In this document: piece after piece, positions 34,260-43,578 of the stretch
Layout of the letters: the number at the start of each line of letters is the position of its first letter
How positions within the stretch are numbered: the first letter of the stretch is position 1
Notes under the pieces: model-generated
The model's input: only the letters and a program-made list of their open reading frames with translations
The model's database searches: none
Told to the model about the DNA's origin: nothing
Program-made: the position numbers and the translations under genes
Source of the DNA: CAZOZP01 sp964584325
GTDB lineage: Bacteria > Bacteroidota > Ignavibacteria > Ignavibacteriales > Melioribacteraceae
Direction of reading: 5' to 3'
NCBI GenBank assembly: GCA_964584325.1
Contig: CAZOZP010000001.1
Location: forward strand, 65,060-129,059
DNA length: 64,000 bases

Positions 34260-36155
34260 ATGCCTGAAAAACAGAATAATATAAATAATAGTATTCGAAA
34301 TGATGATAAGCGTGCTCCATTTTACTTCTATGTAATTATGTTAATTATTCCGATTGTTTTCATCTTAATTCTTGAAACCGGTTTAAGAGTCTTTAATTAT
34401 GGGAGAGAGAATGAACAATGGATTGAAGCTGCTCCAGGCTATTATATGCTTCATCCTATGGTGGCAAAAAGGTATTTTAGTAAAGGTACTGCAGTCCCAT
34501 CCTCAAACCAAGATGTCTTTACCATACAAAAAAATAAAAATGCCTTCCGGGTTTTTGTGTTTGGAGGAAGTAGTGCTGCCGGTTATCCATATTTGCCGAT
34601 TGGGTCATTTTCTCGTTATCTTCAGCGCATATTGGAAACAGCATATCCATCAACGAAAATTGAAGTTGTTAACCTAAGTATGACAGCTGTTAATTCATAT
34701 ACAATACGCGATCTAACTTCTGGTGTAATAGAGCAGAAGCCGGATTTGTTCCTGATTTATGCAGGTCACAATGAGTATTATGGTGCTCTTGGAGTAGGTT
34801 CCATGGAGACATTAGGACAAAACAGGGATATCGTAAATTTTCTTCTTTATCTTGACAGATTTAAGACATTTGAACTATTGCAAGACTTTCTTGGTTGGGC
34901 AATAAAGTTGTTTTCTGAAAAAGAGAAAGTTGACGGGACACTAATGTCAAAAATTGCTAAGGAGAAAAATATTCCTTATGAAAGTGAAATGTTTAATGCC
35001 GGGATTGAGCAGTTTAAGGGTAATATTTCAGATGTAATTGAAATGGCAAAGGAAGCCGGTATTCCCGTAATTATTGGAACTTTAGCATCAAATCTTAAAG
35101 ACCAGCCTCCATTTGTATCTAAGAACTCAGATAAATATCAATCAGCAGAAAATGTATATGGAGCGGCTAAGGATGCATTAGCCCAAGGTAATACTTCAAT
35201 AGCTGATTCGCTTTTTAGATTTGCGAAGGATTTAGACCAACTCAGGTTCCGTGCACCTGAGAAGCTAAATAAAGTAATAAAAGAACTCGGCGAAAAATAC
35301 AAAATCCCTGTATTAGATATTGATAGAAAAATTTGTAGTATGAGTCCGGACGGTATAACAGACAATAATTTCATGACCGACCATCTGCACCTTACTTTAG
35401 AAGGTTATCGTGAAATCGGCAAGATGTTTTATGAATCAATGAAGTTAAATAATTATCTTCCGAAAGGGAATACTATAAATCTGCCTGATAGTTTGATATA
35501 TTCAATGGCTATTGAGCGACATAAGTTCTCGAAGTTTGACTCTGTTGTTGCTGAATACAGACTTGCTTTGTTACGTAATGATTGGCCTTTTATTGATAAA
35601 GCTCAAAAACGACCGACTGAGGAAATATTAGTGAGAAAAGATTTTGTGGATTCTATAGCTTACAATTCACTAACAGGAAAAATTGAATGGAGTTTTGCAC
35701 AACAAGAAGTAGCAAAACAATACCTTAAGAGAAATATGATTGACAAATATATATATCAAATGGATGTAATAATCGGGCATTATCCTGTAGTTATAGAGTT
35801 CTATGAGAAAGCAGCTGAAAATCTGATTCAATTGAAATATTATGAAACTGCTCATAAGTTTTTGGAAGATGGTTACAAAATAAAACCTACTGCATTTATC
35901 ACTAAATGGCTTGGATCAATTAACCTGAATAATGGGCAACCTGAAAAAGCCATAGTTTATTTGGAACAGAGTATTAAATTAAAAAATGATGACGCACAAG
36001 TATATCATAACCTTGCCGGGGCCTATTATACTAAAGAAAAATACGAGAAGGCTCTTGAATATATTAATACGAGTCTAATTCTTCGTCCTAAATATCAAAA
36101 TGCTATAGAATTAAAAAAAGCTATTGAATTAAAACTAAAGTCGAGTCAATTATGA
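34260..36155 (+). CDS. Membrane-anchored SGNH hydrolase with C-terminal TPR repeats
   Basis: 631 residues. One membrane anchor (about 22-44), then an SGNH/GDSL-type domain: VFVFGGSSAAGYPY (block I, catalytic Ser), LSMTAVNSY (Gly/Asn region), IYAGHNEYYG (block III Asn) and TDHLHLTLEGYREIG (catalytic Asp-His). Residues about 490-631 are tetratricopeptide repeats, including NGQPEKAIVYLEQSIKL and YHNLAGAYYTKEKYEKALEY. SGNH enzymes of this form often de-acetylate or transfer acyl groups on surface glycans; the substrate here is unknown. The active-site domain should face the periplasm. GAGGA precedes the ATG; the end overlaps a lipoprotein gene by four bases. Confidence 0.82.
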   Translation: MPEKQNNINNSIRNDDKRAPFYFYVIMLIIPIVFILILETGLRVFNYGRENEQWIEAAPGYYMLHPMVAKRYFSKGTAVPSSNQDVFTIQKNKNAFRVFVFGGSSAAGYPYLPIGSFSRYLQRILETAYPSTKIEVVNLSMTAVNSYTIRDLTSGVIEQKPDLFLIYAGHNEYYGALGVGSMETLGQNRDIVNFLLYLDRFKTFELLQDFLGWAIKLFSEKEKVDGTLMSKIAKEKNIPYESEMFNAGIEQFKGNISDVIEMAKEAGIPVIIGTLASNLKDQPPFVSKNSDKYQSAENVYGAAKDALAQGNTSIADSLFRFAKDLDQLRFRAPEKLNKVIKELGEKYKIPVLDIDRKICSMSPDGITDNNFMTDHLHLTLEGYREIGKMFYESMKLNNYLPKGNTINLPDSLIYSMAIERHKFSKFDSVVAEYRLALLRNDWPFIDKAQKRPTEEILVRKDFVDSIAYNSLTGKIEWSFAQQEVAKQYLKRNMIDKYIYQMDVIIGHYPVVIEFYEKAAENLIQLKYYETAHKFLEDGYKIKPTAFITKWLGSINLNNGQPEKAIVYLEQSIKLKNDDAQVYHNLAGAYYTKEKYEKALEYINTSLILRPKYQNAIELKKAIELKLKSSQL

Positions 36156-36919
36156 AAAGCGTCGATTTACTTTGTTTAATTTTAATAATTATAACTTTTA
36201 TTGGTTGCGATAACACAGTAACTATGAATGATTCTTCTCCAAAAGACAACGCGTCTTCATTGGATGAGTTATATTTAAAAGCTGTTGCTGATGCAATGTA
36301 TGCAGAACCCTATGAGATATCCGATAAACTAATTAGTATTGTCAATTATGGAGATTATACTGCCGGTCCGGGTAATCTTAAGTGGATGAAGGTGAACGGG
36401 CAGGATTACGTTCTCGGTTTAACTCTAGTAAAAGAAAAATATAAACAAGGATATGTGGAAAATATTGGTGTTCTGGATACTACAGGTAATTGGGAAAGCT
36501 GGATTACAGTAGTTCCTGAATTAAAAGATTTTTTTATTTATTATAGTGTTAATAGTAAAGATGCAGGATTAAGGGTAAAACAATTGCTTGGGATGAATTG
36601 GAAAGACGAGAATAATTATTTTGTTGAGATGTGGGTGAGAGTTTCAGATTTATTTAGACCATCTGCAGACCCTGAAACAAATGATACAAAGTCGGAGCTT
36701 TACTTTAGGGCTGATACGGATTCAGCACATATAAAATGGTTTAACAGCCGGCTTGGGTATGTTTATTCCGGATCTTCACCTTATCCTTGGACCCGACTTG
36801 GGTACACTTATGATTGGGGGAGCAAGTCTGATGAAATCGGTCTAAGTGAATTTGTGGTTAGGCCTAATTCTCCATACATTGTACAAGCAGTTTATTCTCT
36901 TGAGGAATATATTAAATAA
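36152..36919 (+). CDS. Hypothetical lipoprotein
   Basis: 255 residues. The N-terminal hydrophobic run ends in ITFIGC, a lipobox, so it is probably lipid-anchored. The mature part is a beta-rich domain with many aromatic residues (GYVENIGVLDTTGNWESW, then YPWTRLGYTYDWGSKSDE). I do not recognise the family. ATGA overlap with the SGNH-TPR gene points to joint function in the envelope. It converges on the IscA-like gene with two bases between the stop codons and no visible hairpin. Confidence 0.6.
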   Translation: MKSVDLLCLILIIITFIGCDNTVTMNDSSPKDNASSLDELYLKAVADAMYAEPYEISDKLISIVNYGDYTAGPGNLKWMKVNGQDYVLGLTLVKEKYKQGYVENIGVLDTTGNWESWITVVPELKDFFIYYSVNSKDAGLRVKQLLGMNWKDENNYFVEMWVRVSDLFRPSADPETNDTKSELYFRADTDSAHIKWFNSRLGYVYSGSSPYPWTRLGYTYDWGSKSDEIGLSEFVVRPNSPYIVQAVYSLEEYIK

Positions 36920-36921
36920 TT

Positions 36922-37260
36922 TTAGTGCTTTTTTTTATGGTTATGTTTATTCCCATTATGAGATGCTTTAATTCGGTTGGATTCAGGATTTCTTATTATA
37001 AATCCTGAATCAGGGGAATAACTGATTGATGAACCTTCTATATTAAATGCCGTTTCTGAATCCATCAAAATTCTAATACTACCACTATCTATGATAATAT
37101 CGCCTTCGGAAGGTTCCGGAGAAAAACCAAAACTGTAATCTATTAAAGCTCCATAAGGTCCGTTTGCAGTAATACGAAAAAAATAATTGGATGGGATATT
37201 CCCGGTTTCATAGAGCATTTTTATGTAATTAAGTGCATCTGGAGCAATATCAATTATCAT
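36922..37260 (-). CDS. IscA/HesB-fold protein lacking all cysteines
   Basis: 112 residues. The layout is that of IscA/HesB Fe-S scaffold proteins: N-terminal IDIAPDALNYIKMLYE helix, FFRITANGPYGALIDYSFGF where the family has G-G-C-x-G-x2-Y, a middle IRILMDSETAFNIEGSSISY and GFIIRNPESN, where the family continues to C-G-C-G. None of the three family cysteines is present; in fact the protein has none. It ends in a His- and Lys-rich tail (HNGNKHNHKKKH). It cannot hold an Fe-S cluster in the usual way. It overlaps the upstream small gene by 11 bases at the tail of the nuo operon. The fold is fairly clear; the role is not. Confidence 0.7.
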   Translation of the reverse strand: MIIDIAPDALNYIKMLYETGNIPSNYFFRITANGPYGALIDYSFGFSPEPSEGDIIIDSGSIRILMDSETAFNIEGSSISYSPDSGFIIRNPESNRIKASHNGNKHNHKKKH

Positions 37261-37516
37261 TCTGTCTTAAGTAAACCCAAGTTATTTTGTTTATTCTTGA
37301 GGCCAACCCGTTTTTTATAAGTTCATCAGCAAATCGGCTTGCCATTTCTTCACCTTCTGAAATTCCTATTTTAATGTCTTTCATAAGGAAATAATTAGTA
37401 ATTGCATATTGGAGATCTCTTAGGAAAAAATTTGAGCGAAAGGCCACCGGATATTTGTTTTCAAAATAGTTTAGGAAAACATTGGAATCATTTATTAAAA
37501 ATTGAAAGCGATCCAT
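37250..37516 (-). CDS. Small hypothetical protein at the end of the nuo operon
   Basis: 88 residues, helical, not recognised. No membrane segment or cysteine motif. It begins 12 bases after the nuoN stop and overlaps the IscA-like gene by 11 bases, which makes it very likely a real cotranscribed gene. Aromatic-rich N-terminal half (FLNYFENKYPVAFRSNFFLR) and a charged helix near the middle (GISEGEEMASRFADELIK). Confidence 0.55.
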   Translation of the reverse strand: MDRFQFLINDSNVFLNYFENKYPVAFRSNFFLRDLQYAITNYFLMKDIKIGISEGEEMASRFADELIKNGLASRINKITWVYLRQNDN

Positions 37517-37528
37517 TTTTGTCCGTTA

Positions 37529-39037
37529 TTAATTTATGTAATTTGAAATAAAACTATTTACAAAACTTACAGCAGGGGAGTAATAGATACCAAAGAACAA
37601 TAATGGTAATGTGGCAGCAAGCAGAAATACATAATCGCCCGTAACCAGTTTGATAGGCTCAGCATCATTTTTCGCCGGATTGATATAAATATATTTGAGA
37701 ATTTTTACGTAGTAATATAGCGAGACAACAGTATTCAATAATGCAATAACAGCAAGCGATATCATCCCTTTATCAAGAAGTGCAATGAATATGTAAAACT
37801 TCCCGGTAAATCCCGCAGTAGGCGGAAGTCCAACAAGTGAAATTAAAAAAACTGCAAAGGCCAAGAACAAAAACAGATTTTTACTGCCAAGTCCGCTAAA
37901 ACTTTCAAGTTCTTCAGAATTAGTTTTATTTGCAACCAGCATCACAACATAAAATGCTCCCATATTCATAAGGACATAGAAAAGCAAATACAAAAATACA
38001 GCCGTTATACCCATATTTGATAAAACTGTAAAACCAAGCAACATATATCCGGCGTGTGCTATACTGGAATATGCAAGAAGACGTTTAAGATTTGATTGCC
38101 ACAAAGCCGTGAAATTCCCCACAACCATACTCAGAACGGAGAGAAGAATTACCAAACTGCTCCAATCAAACGACGTCAAAGTTTCCCAGTTGCCGTTATT
38201 ATCAGAAAAAGTAACAAATGTTGATTGGATAAATCTGAAAAGGATTGCAAATCCGGCAGTTTTGGACGCAGTTGAAAGATAAGCTGTTATTGAAATTGGA
38301 GCTCCCTCGTAAATGTCGGGGGTCCAATAATGAAAAGGAACCGCTGCTATTTTATAACCTATGCCTACTGTAATAAATATAAGTGACAAGGATAAAGCAA
38401 AAACATCAAATTTCTGGGTTGATAGATATACATTAATCTGATACATATCTAGAGTTCCGGTTAAGCCAAAAAGGATTGATATGCCGTAAAGCATAATGCC
38501 GGAAGAAACAGCACCATATATTAAATACTTTAGTGAAGCCTCGCTACTCCTTTTTATGTTCTTTGAGTATCCTGCAAGGATGTATGAAGAAAGAGACAAA
38601 AGTTCTATTGAGATATAAAGCATGATCATATTTGTAGAAGAAGTCATTAACATCATGCCAAGAATCATCCCGAAAAGAAGAGTATAATATTCGCCAATAC
38701 CTGTAATAGAGTTTTTTATTTCTAGAGATACTGTACTAATTCTTATCATAAATAATGAAGCTATTAAAATTACCAATTTGAAGAAGTTTCCGGCAGGATC
38801 AACAGTAAGTAATTCGAATGGTCTTACAAAAAGCTTTGAATCTTCAAAAGGAGTAACATTAAAGCCTGATTGTGACAACACAGCTAAAGAAGCAGAGAAG
38901 ATTGAAACACAAGCTATAAAGGGTATCAGTCTTCTGGTCTTATCAGAAATTAAATCAGCGACAACTATCAAAAGCAACGCTGAAGTTATAATTAACTCGG
39001 GTATAATGTAAAAAAGATCGATATTTAACGATGACAT
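37529..39037 (-). CDS. nuoN: NADH:quinone oxidoreductase subunit N
   Basis: 502 residues, about 14 membrane segments, one of the three antiporter-like proton-pumping subunits of Complex I. The proton_antipo_M region is seen in YILAGYSKNIKRSSEASLKY, ILFGLTGTLDMY, FHYWTPDIYEGAPISITAYL and LLAYSSIAHAGYMLLG, with the conserved Lys residues in these segments. PPTAGFTGKFYIF is also typical. Last core subunit in the nuoA-to-nuoN order; followed by two small unassigned genes. Confidence 0.96.
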   Translation of the reverse strand: MSSLNIDLFYIIPELIITSALLLIVVADLISDKTRRLIPFIACVSIFSASLAVLSQSGFNVTPFEDSKLFVRPFELLTVDPAGNFFKLVILIASLFMIRISTVSLEIKNSITGIGEYYTLLFGMILGMMLMTSSTNMIMLYISIELLSLSSYILAGYSKNIKRSSEASLKYLIYGAVSSGIMLYGISILFGLTGTLDMYQINVYLSTQKFDVFALSLSLIFITVGIGYKIAAVPFHYWTPDIYEGAPISITAYLSTASKTAGFAILFRFIQSTFVTFSDNNGNWETLTSFDWSSLVILLSVLSMVVGNFTALWQSNLKRLLAYSSIAHAGYMLLGFTVLSNMGITAVFLYLLFYVLMNMGAFYVVMLVANKTNSEELESFSGLGSKNLFLFLAFAVFLISLVGLPPTAGFTGKFYIFIALLDKGMISLAVIALLNTVVSLYYYVKILKYIYINPAKNDAEPIKLVTGDYVFLLAATLPLLFFGIYYSPAVSFVNSFISNYIN

Positions 39038-39049
39038 ATTTAGATGTTC

Positions 39050-40621
39050 CTATAAACCGCCAATTAATTTTGCGGGAATTTCTGAATTTACAAATTCAAC
39101 AAGTTTATTAACCGAAGTATTCATCATATTAAGCATTAGTGATGGATATATGCCAAGTATAATAATAATAACGGTTAATGGGATAAACATTATATACTCT
39201 CTTAAATCAAGATCGTTAAGAGTATTCCATTTTTCATTCAACTGACCAAGGTATATTCGCTGAAGTGTCCAGAGCATATATCCTGCACCCAAGAGAATTC
39301 CGAGAGTACTAATAATAGCAAAAATTCTTATGTTAGAATCTCCAAATGCACCTATAAAGACAAGGGCTTCTGAGACAAAACCACTCATCCCGGGTAATCC
39401 GATGGCAGCAAAAAATGCAATTGTTACAAATCCGGTATAAACAGGCATTTGAAGTGCGAGTCCGCCAAAATCGTTTATTCCTCTAGTATGAGCTCTATCA
39501 TAAATAACTCCCACTAATAGGAATAGCATTGCTGTAATTGTACCATGATTGAACATTTGAAATATTGCTCCGTTTATTCCGGCTGTGGTAAGAGAAGCCA
39601 TACCCAGAAGAACATAACCCATGTGAGAAACTGAAGAGTATGCAATAAGTTTTTTAAAATCTTTCTGTGCAAGAGCACATAGAGCACCGTAAACGATATT
39701 TATCATTCCGAATAATCCAATATACCATGCAATATCTTTTGTTACGTCAGGGAATATAGGAAAACTTATTCTAAGAATACCATATGTACCCATTTTAAGC
39801 AGCACACCGGCAAGTATTACGCTAATAGGTGTAGGAGCTTCAACGTGGGCATCGGGCAGCCAAGTATGAAAAGGAAACATTGGAATTTTGATTGCAAAAC
39901 CAACAAACAAAGCAATATATGCAGATAATCTCCAGAAATCTGAATAACCCGGTGATAGTATCCCGTTTCTAATGTAATTTGAAGAATCAGCAAGTTTTAT
40001 TAAATCGAATGTATTTGCACTGAAATAAAGTCCAATCATCACCAGTAGCATAAATACGCTTCCGAATAATGTATAAATAAAAAATTTAATCGCAGCATAT
40101 TCCTTTCTTGGTCCACCCCAGATTCCAATCAGGAAATACATCGGTAAAAGCATAAGTTCCCAAAAAACATAAAAGAGAAAGAAATCAAGGGCTACAAAGA
40201 CACCCATCATTCCTGTATCAAGAAGAAGGAACAAAGCAAAAAATCCTTTTACACCTTTGTTTATATTCCAAGAAGAAATCAGTGCAATAATTGATACAAT
40301 AGCAGTCAGAATAATCATTGAGATACTAAGGCCATCAATGCCAAGATAATAATAAATCTTTAGGTCCTTTAAAAACGGTAATGTCTGAAGATTTATCCAG
40401 ATGAATTTTTCAACATACTGAAACCCGTTTGGGTCGTTCACACCCCCGGCAGATGAATCAAAAAATATAGCTATTATTCCTGCAAGAACAACCTGAATCC
40501 CTACGGCAACTAAAGCAGTTATTTTAATAATCTTTTCTTTTGAATCGGGAAGGAAAAGAATTATTAGCATCCCGACAATCGGAATGAATGTGATTAAAGA
40601 TAATATTGGGAAACCGTTCAT
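39050..40621 (-). CDS. nuoM: NADH:quinone oxidoreductase subunit M
   Basis: 523 residues, about 14 membrane segments. Markers are YYLGIDGLSISMIILTA, FYVFWELMLLPMYFLIGIWG (conserved Glu on TM5), FHTWLPDAHVEAPTPISVIL and LIAYSSVSHMGYVLLGM. It is a proton-pumping antiporter-like subunit. It lies between nuoL and nuoN with short gaps. Confidence 0.97.
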   Translation of the reverse strand: MNGFPILSLITFIPIVGMLIILFLPDSKEKIIKITALVAVGIQVVLAGIIAIFFDSSAGGVNDPNGFQYVEKFIWINLQTLPFLKDLKIYYYLGIDGLSISMIILTAIVSIIALISSWNINKGVKGFFALFLLLDTGMMGVFVALDFFLFYVFWELMLLPMYFLIGIWGGPRKEYAAIKFFIYTLFGSVFMLLVMIGLYFSANTFDLIKLADSSNYIRNGILSPGYSDFWRLSAYIALFVGFAIKIPMFPFHTWLPDAHVEAPTPISVILAGVLLKMGTYGILRISFPIFPDVTKDIAWYIGLFGMINIVYGALCALAQKDFKKLIAYSSVSHMGYVLLGMASLTTAGINGAIFQMFNHGTITAMLFLLVGVIYDRAHTRGINDFGGLALQMPVYTGFVTIAFFAAIGLPGMSGFVSEALVFIGAFGDSNIRIFAIISTLGILLGAGYMLWTLQRIYLGQLNEKWNTLNDLDLREYIMFIPLTVIIIILGIYPSLMLNMMNTSVNKLVEFVNSEIPAKLIGGL

Positions 40622-40648
40622 ATTAGTTTATGCCTTAATTATTTTCAT

Positions 40649-42733
40649 TTACTTAAAAGGATTAAAGAACAGCCACAAAATAATGACTGAAGTAATTATT
40701 AGAACAAGGTAACTTTGAATTCTTCCGCTTTGCAACTTACGCAGAATCAGTCCGGCCGTTCCGCTTAAAAATGCTACGGCATTCACGAATCCATCTACTA
40801 CATAGTTGTCAAATAGCCCGGTAATATTCGAAAACATTTTTGTTAACCGTGCAGATCCGTTTACAGCACCGTCAACAACCCTGGCATCGAAAAGGTTCAT
40901 TAAAGAAGATACTCTGAGAAGGTTATTTACAAATAGGTATTCATACAATTCATCAAGATACCATTTGTTCAAAGAAAATTTATAAAATGGAGCCATTTGA
41001 GATACAAGCTTGTCTGAATCCAGTTTCTTCCATTGGTAAAAAACAAATGCTGCAAAAATTCCTATTCCGGCAACTGCAAGTGAAAGAAACATAGCCGGAT
41101 AATGGGCATGGTGCATGGCTTCTGTATATTTTACAGAATGAATCACAGTTGCATCATTTGTATTTTCACTTGTTTTCATAAAATCAAATCTGACTATATT
41201 AGGAACAACTGTTGCTGGAGTTTTGATCCATTCAGATATAAACTTACCTTCCGACGCTGCAATTGGATTCGGTGTGTAAAAAACAAACACCGAAAGCAAA
41301 GCCAGAATTATCAAAGGCACAGTCATTAACATTGGAGATTCGTGAGCGTGTTCAAATTTATGCTCGTCACGGGTTGATCCATGAAAAGTGAGAATTACAA
41401 GTCTGAACATATAGAAAGCAGTTAGCATTGCAACTGTAAATGCAATTAAGGGAATCATCCAATGGCCGGTAAGTTCTCCGAATGCAATTGTTCCTGCCAG
41501 GATACCGTCTTTACTTAAGAATCCTGAGGTCAGCGGGACCCCGGATATAGCTAATGTTGAGATTAGAAAAGTGTAATAGGTGAGAGGCATTTTTTTTCTA
41601 AGACCACCCATTTTTGTTATATCCTGTTCATGGTGCATCGCATGAATTACTGAACCGGATCCCAGAAACAAGCAAGCTTTAAAAAAAGCATGTGTTACCA
41701 GGTGAAAAAATGCATAAGCATAAGCTCCTGTTCCAACAGCCATAATCATATATCCAAGCTGACTAACAGTTGAATAAGCAAGCACTTTCTTTATATCGGT
41801 CTGTGTAAGTGCAATTGTTGCAGCTATAAACGATGTAAAAGCTCCAACCAAAGCTACCACAAGCATTGCATCAGCAGTTAATATCGCAAAAATCCTAAGT
41901 GAAAGATACACACCTGCAGCAACCATTGTTGCAGCGTGAATTAATGCTGATACCGGAGTGGGGCCTTCCATTGCATCAGGGAGCCAAACGTGAAGAGGGA
42001 ACTGGGCGGATTTTCCGACAGCGCCCATAAAAAGTAAAATTCCTGCAGCTGTTAGCCACGCTGTGCTTTCAAAAGGCATTGTTCCTGAAGCAATTTGTGA
42101 ATAGACAGAATCAAAATTAAAAGTATGGAAATTTGCAAAAATTATAAGAATTCCTGCGAACATACCTATATCGCCGATTCTGTTCACAATAAATGCTTTT
42201 TTCCCGGCGTCTGAAGCTGACTTCTTTTCAAACCAGAATCCAATAAGAAGGTATGATGATAACCCTACCAGTTCCCAAAAAATATACATCATAAGTATAT
42301 TATCTGCTAAAACAATACCGAGCATCGAGAATGTAAATATCCCAAGGTAGGCAAAATATCTGTTGTATCTTTTATCACCTTTCATATATTCTATTGAATA
42401 GATATGAACTAGCAGGCTTATTAGATTAACTACAAAAAGCATTATTACTGTAATATTATCTATCTTTATACCCATATCAATAGTAAATGACCCAAATAAC
42501 GGGACATTCGGAAAATGTATCCAGGTAAAAGAATGTGAAATATTTATGCTTGTGAAGTAAACAAGTTTAAAAAATCCAATCACAATCGTGATAATAAATG
42601 CTAATGAGATTACTCCTGTTTCAAAAAGAAATAATTTTTGGAATCGCTTCCCGAATATTATAACGGTTGTAAAACCGAATAGTGGGAGTAACAATGCAAT
42701 TACGGACAGATTTATCAGATAGCTTTCAGGCAT
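40649..42733 (-). CDS. nuoL: NADH:quinone oxidoreductase subunit L
   Basis: 694 residues, the largest membrane subunit. Markers are MMYIFWELVGLSSYLLIGFW, FPLHVWLPDAMEGPTPVSAL, IHAATMVAAGVYL and VLAYSTVSQLGYMIMAVG. The C-terminal part (after about 530) holds the long lateral-helix region of NuoL, with hydrophilic NSL and a final membrane anchor. It pumps protons at the distal end of the membrane arm. Confidence 0.97.
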   Translation of the reverse strand: MPESYLINLSVIALLLPLFGFTTVIIFGKRFQKLFLFETGVISLAFIITIVIGFFKLVYFTSINISHSFTWIHFPNVPLFGSFTIDMGIKIDNITVIMLFVVNLISLLVHIYSIEYMKGDKRYNRYFAYLGIFTFSMLGIVLADNILMMYIFWELVGLSSYLLIGFWFEKKSASDAGKKAFIVNRIGDIGMFAGILIIFANFHTFNFDSVYSQIASGTMPFESTAWLTAAGILLFMGAVGKSAQFPLHVWLPDAMEGPTPVSALIHAATMVAAGVYLSLRIFAILTADAMLVVALVGAFTSFIAATIALTQTDIKKVLAYSTVSQLGYMIMAVGTGAYAYAFFHLVTHAFFKACLFLGSGSVIHAMHHEQDITKMGGLRKKMPLTYYTFLISTLAISGVPLTSGFLSKDGILAGTIAFGELTGHWMIPLIAFTVAMLTAFYMFRLVILTFHGSTRDEHKFEHAHESPMLMTVPLIILALLSVFVFYTPNPIAASEGKFISEWIKTPATVVPNIVRFDFMKTSENTNDATVIHSVKYTEAMHHAHYPAMFLSLAVAGIGIFAAFVFYQWKKLDSDKLVSQMAPFYKFSLNKWYLDELYEYLFVNNLLRVSSLMNLFDARVVDGAVNGSARLTKMFSNITGLFDNYVVDGFVNAVAFLSGTAGLILRKLQSGRIQSYLVLIITSVIILWLFFNPFK

Positions 42734-42738
42734 AAAAT

Positions 42739-43050
42739 TTATTCTTTTAAGTTATTAATTTCATCTACATTGATATTAGCAAAGTTCTTATATAGGTTTA
42801 GTACTATACCTAATGCTACTGCCGCTTCAGCTGCGGCAAGAACAATTACAAAAAGAGCCGACATTTGACCGTCTATTCCAAAATCACCGTATCTTGCAAA
42901 TGCTATAAAGTTTAGATTTGCAGCGTTTAGGATTAATTCAACGCCCATTAAAAGAAGAATGGCGTTTCTTCTTGAAATAACTGCAAATAATCCAAGCGAA
43001 AACAGTACTGCACTAACTACAATAAAATGTGTTAAACCGATACTACTCAA
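42739..43050 (-). CDS. nuoK: NADH:quinone oxidoreductase subunit K
   Basis: 103 residues, three membrane segments. NAILLLMGVELILNAANLNF carries the conserved membrane Glu in TM2 and VLAAAEAAVALGIVLNLYK the second Glu in TM3, both needed for proton transfer. It starts at TTG 43050, which overlaps the nuoJ stop (TTGA) and has a strong AAAGGAGAA site inside nuoJ. The sequence after MSSIGLTHF is normal NuoK. Confidence 0.96.
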   Translation of the reverse strand: MSSIGLTHFIVVSAVLFSLGLFAVISRRNAILLLMGVELILNAANLNFIAFARYGDFGIDGQMSALFVIVLAAAEAAVALGIVLNLYKNFANINVDEINNLKE

Positions 43051-43565
43051 TTTTCTTCTCCTTTAATTTCAGGTTTTTTCTGTCTGGCAATTGAGGCTGC
43101 CCCAATTAAAGCAACAAGCAGAAACACTCCAAGCAATTCAAATACAAATATATAATCAGTAAGTAACTTGTGCCCAATCTGCTTAATAGTTCCTTCAGGT
43201 TCTGTTAAAATAGAAATATGCCATTGAGAATGAAGGAGTACTGCTAAAATAAATACGCAAAAACCTATAATCGCAATAAATGATGCAGTAAAATTGACAT
43301 TAACTGATTTTATATCAATCCCGGTAATTTTGTTTGTGAGCATAACTCCAAATAAAAGCAACACCAGAATACCTCCAACATAAACCATTATTTGAACAAT
43401 TGCCACAAAATCAGCAGCCAGAAGCACATATAGGCCAGCCATCCCGAACAGAGTAAAAAAGAGAGAAAAAGCGGCACGTACAACATTCTTAAGAGTTACC
43501 GCCAATACCGCAGAGCCAATAGTCATTAAGGCAAAGAAATAAAATATTATATCATAAATTATCAT
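43047..43565 (-). CDS. nuoJ: NADH:quinone oxidoreductase subunit J
   Basis: 172 residues from ATG 43565, five membrane segments. ALMTIGSAVLAVTLKNVVRA and DFVAIVQIMVYVGGILVLLL (the pi-bulge TM3 segment) identify NuoJ. An in-frame extension to 43637 would overlap nuoI and adds hydrophilic residues not found in the family, so the start after the nuoI stop was chosen. The end overlaps nuoK by four bases. Confidence 0.95.
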   Translation of the reverse strand: MIIYDIIFYFFALMTIGSAVLAVTLKNVVRAAFSLFFTLFGMAGLYVLLAADFVAIVQIMVYVGGILVLLLFGVMLTNKITGIDIKSVNVNFTASFIAIIGFCVFILAVLLHSQWHISILTEPEGTIKQIGHKLLTDYIFVFELLGVFLLVALIGAASIARQKKPEIKGEEN

Positions 43566-43578
43566 AAATTCAGCCTGA

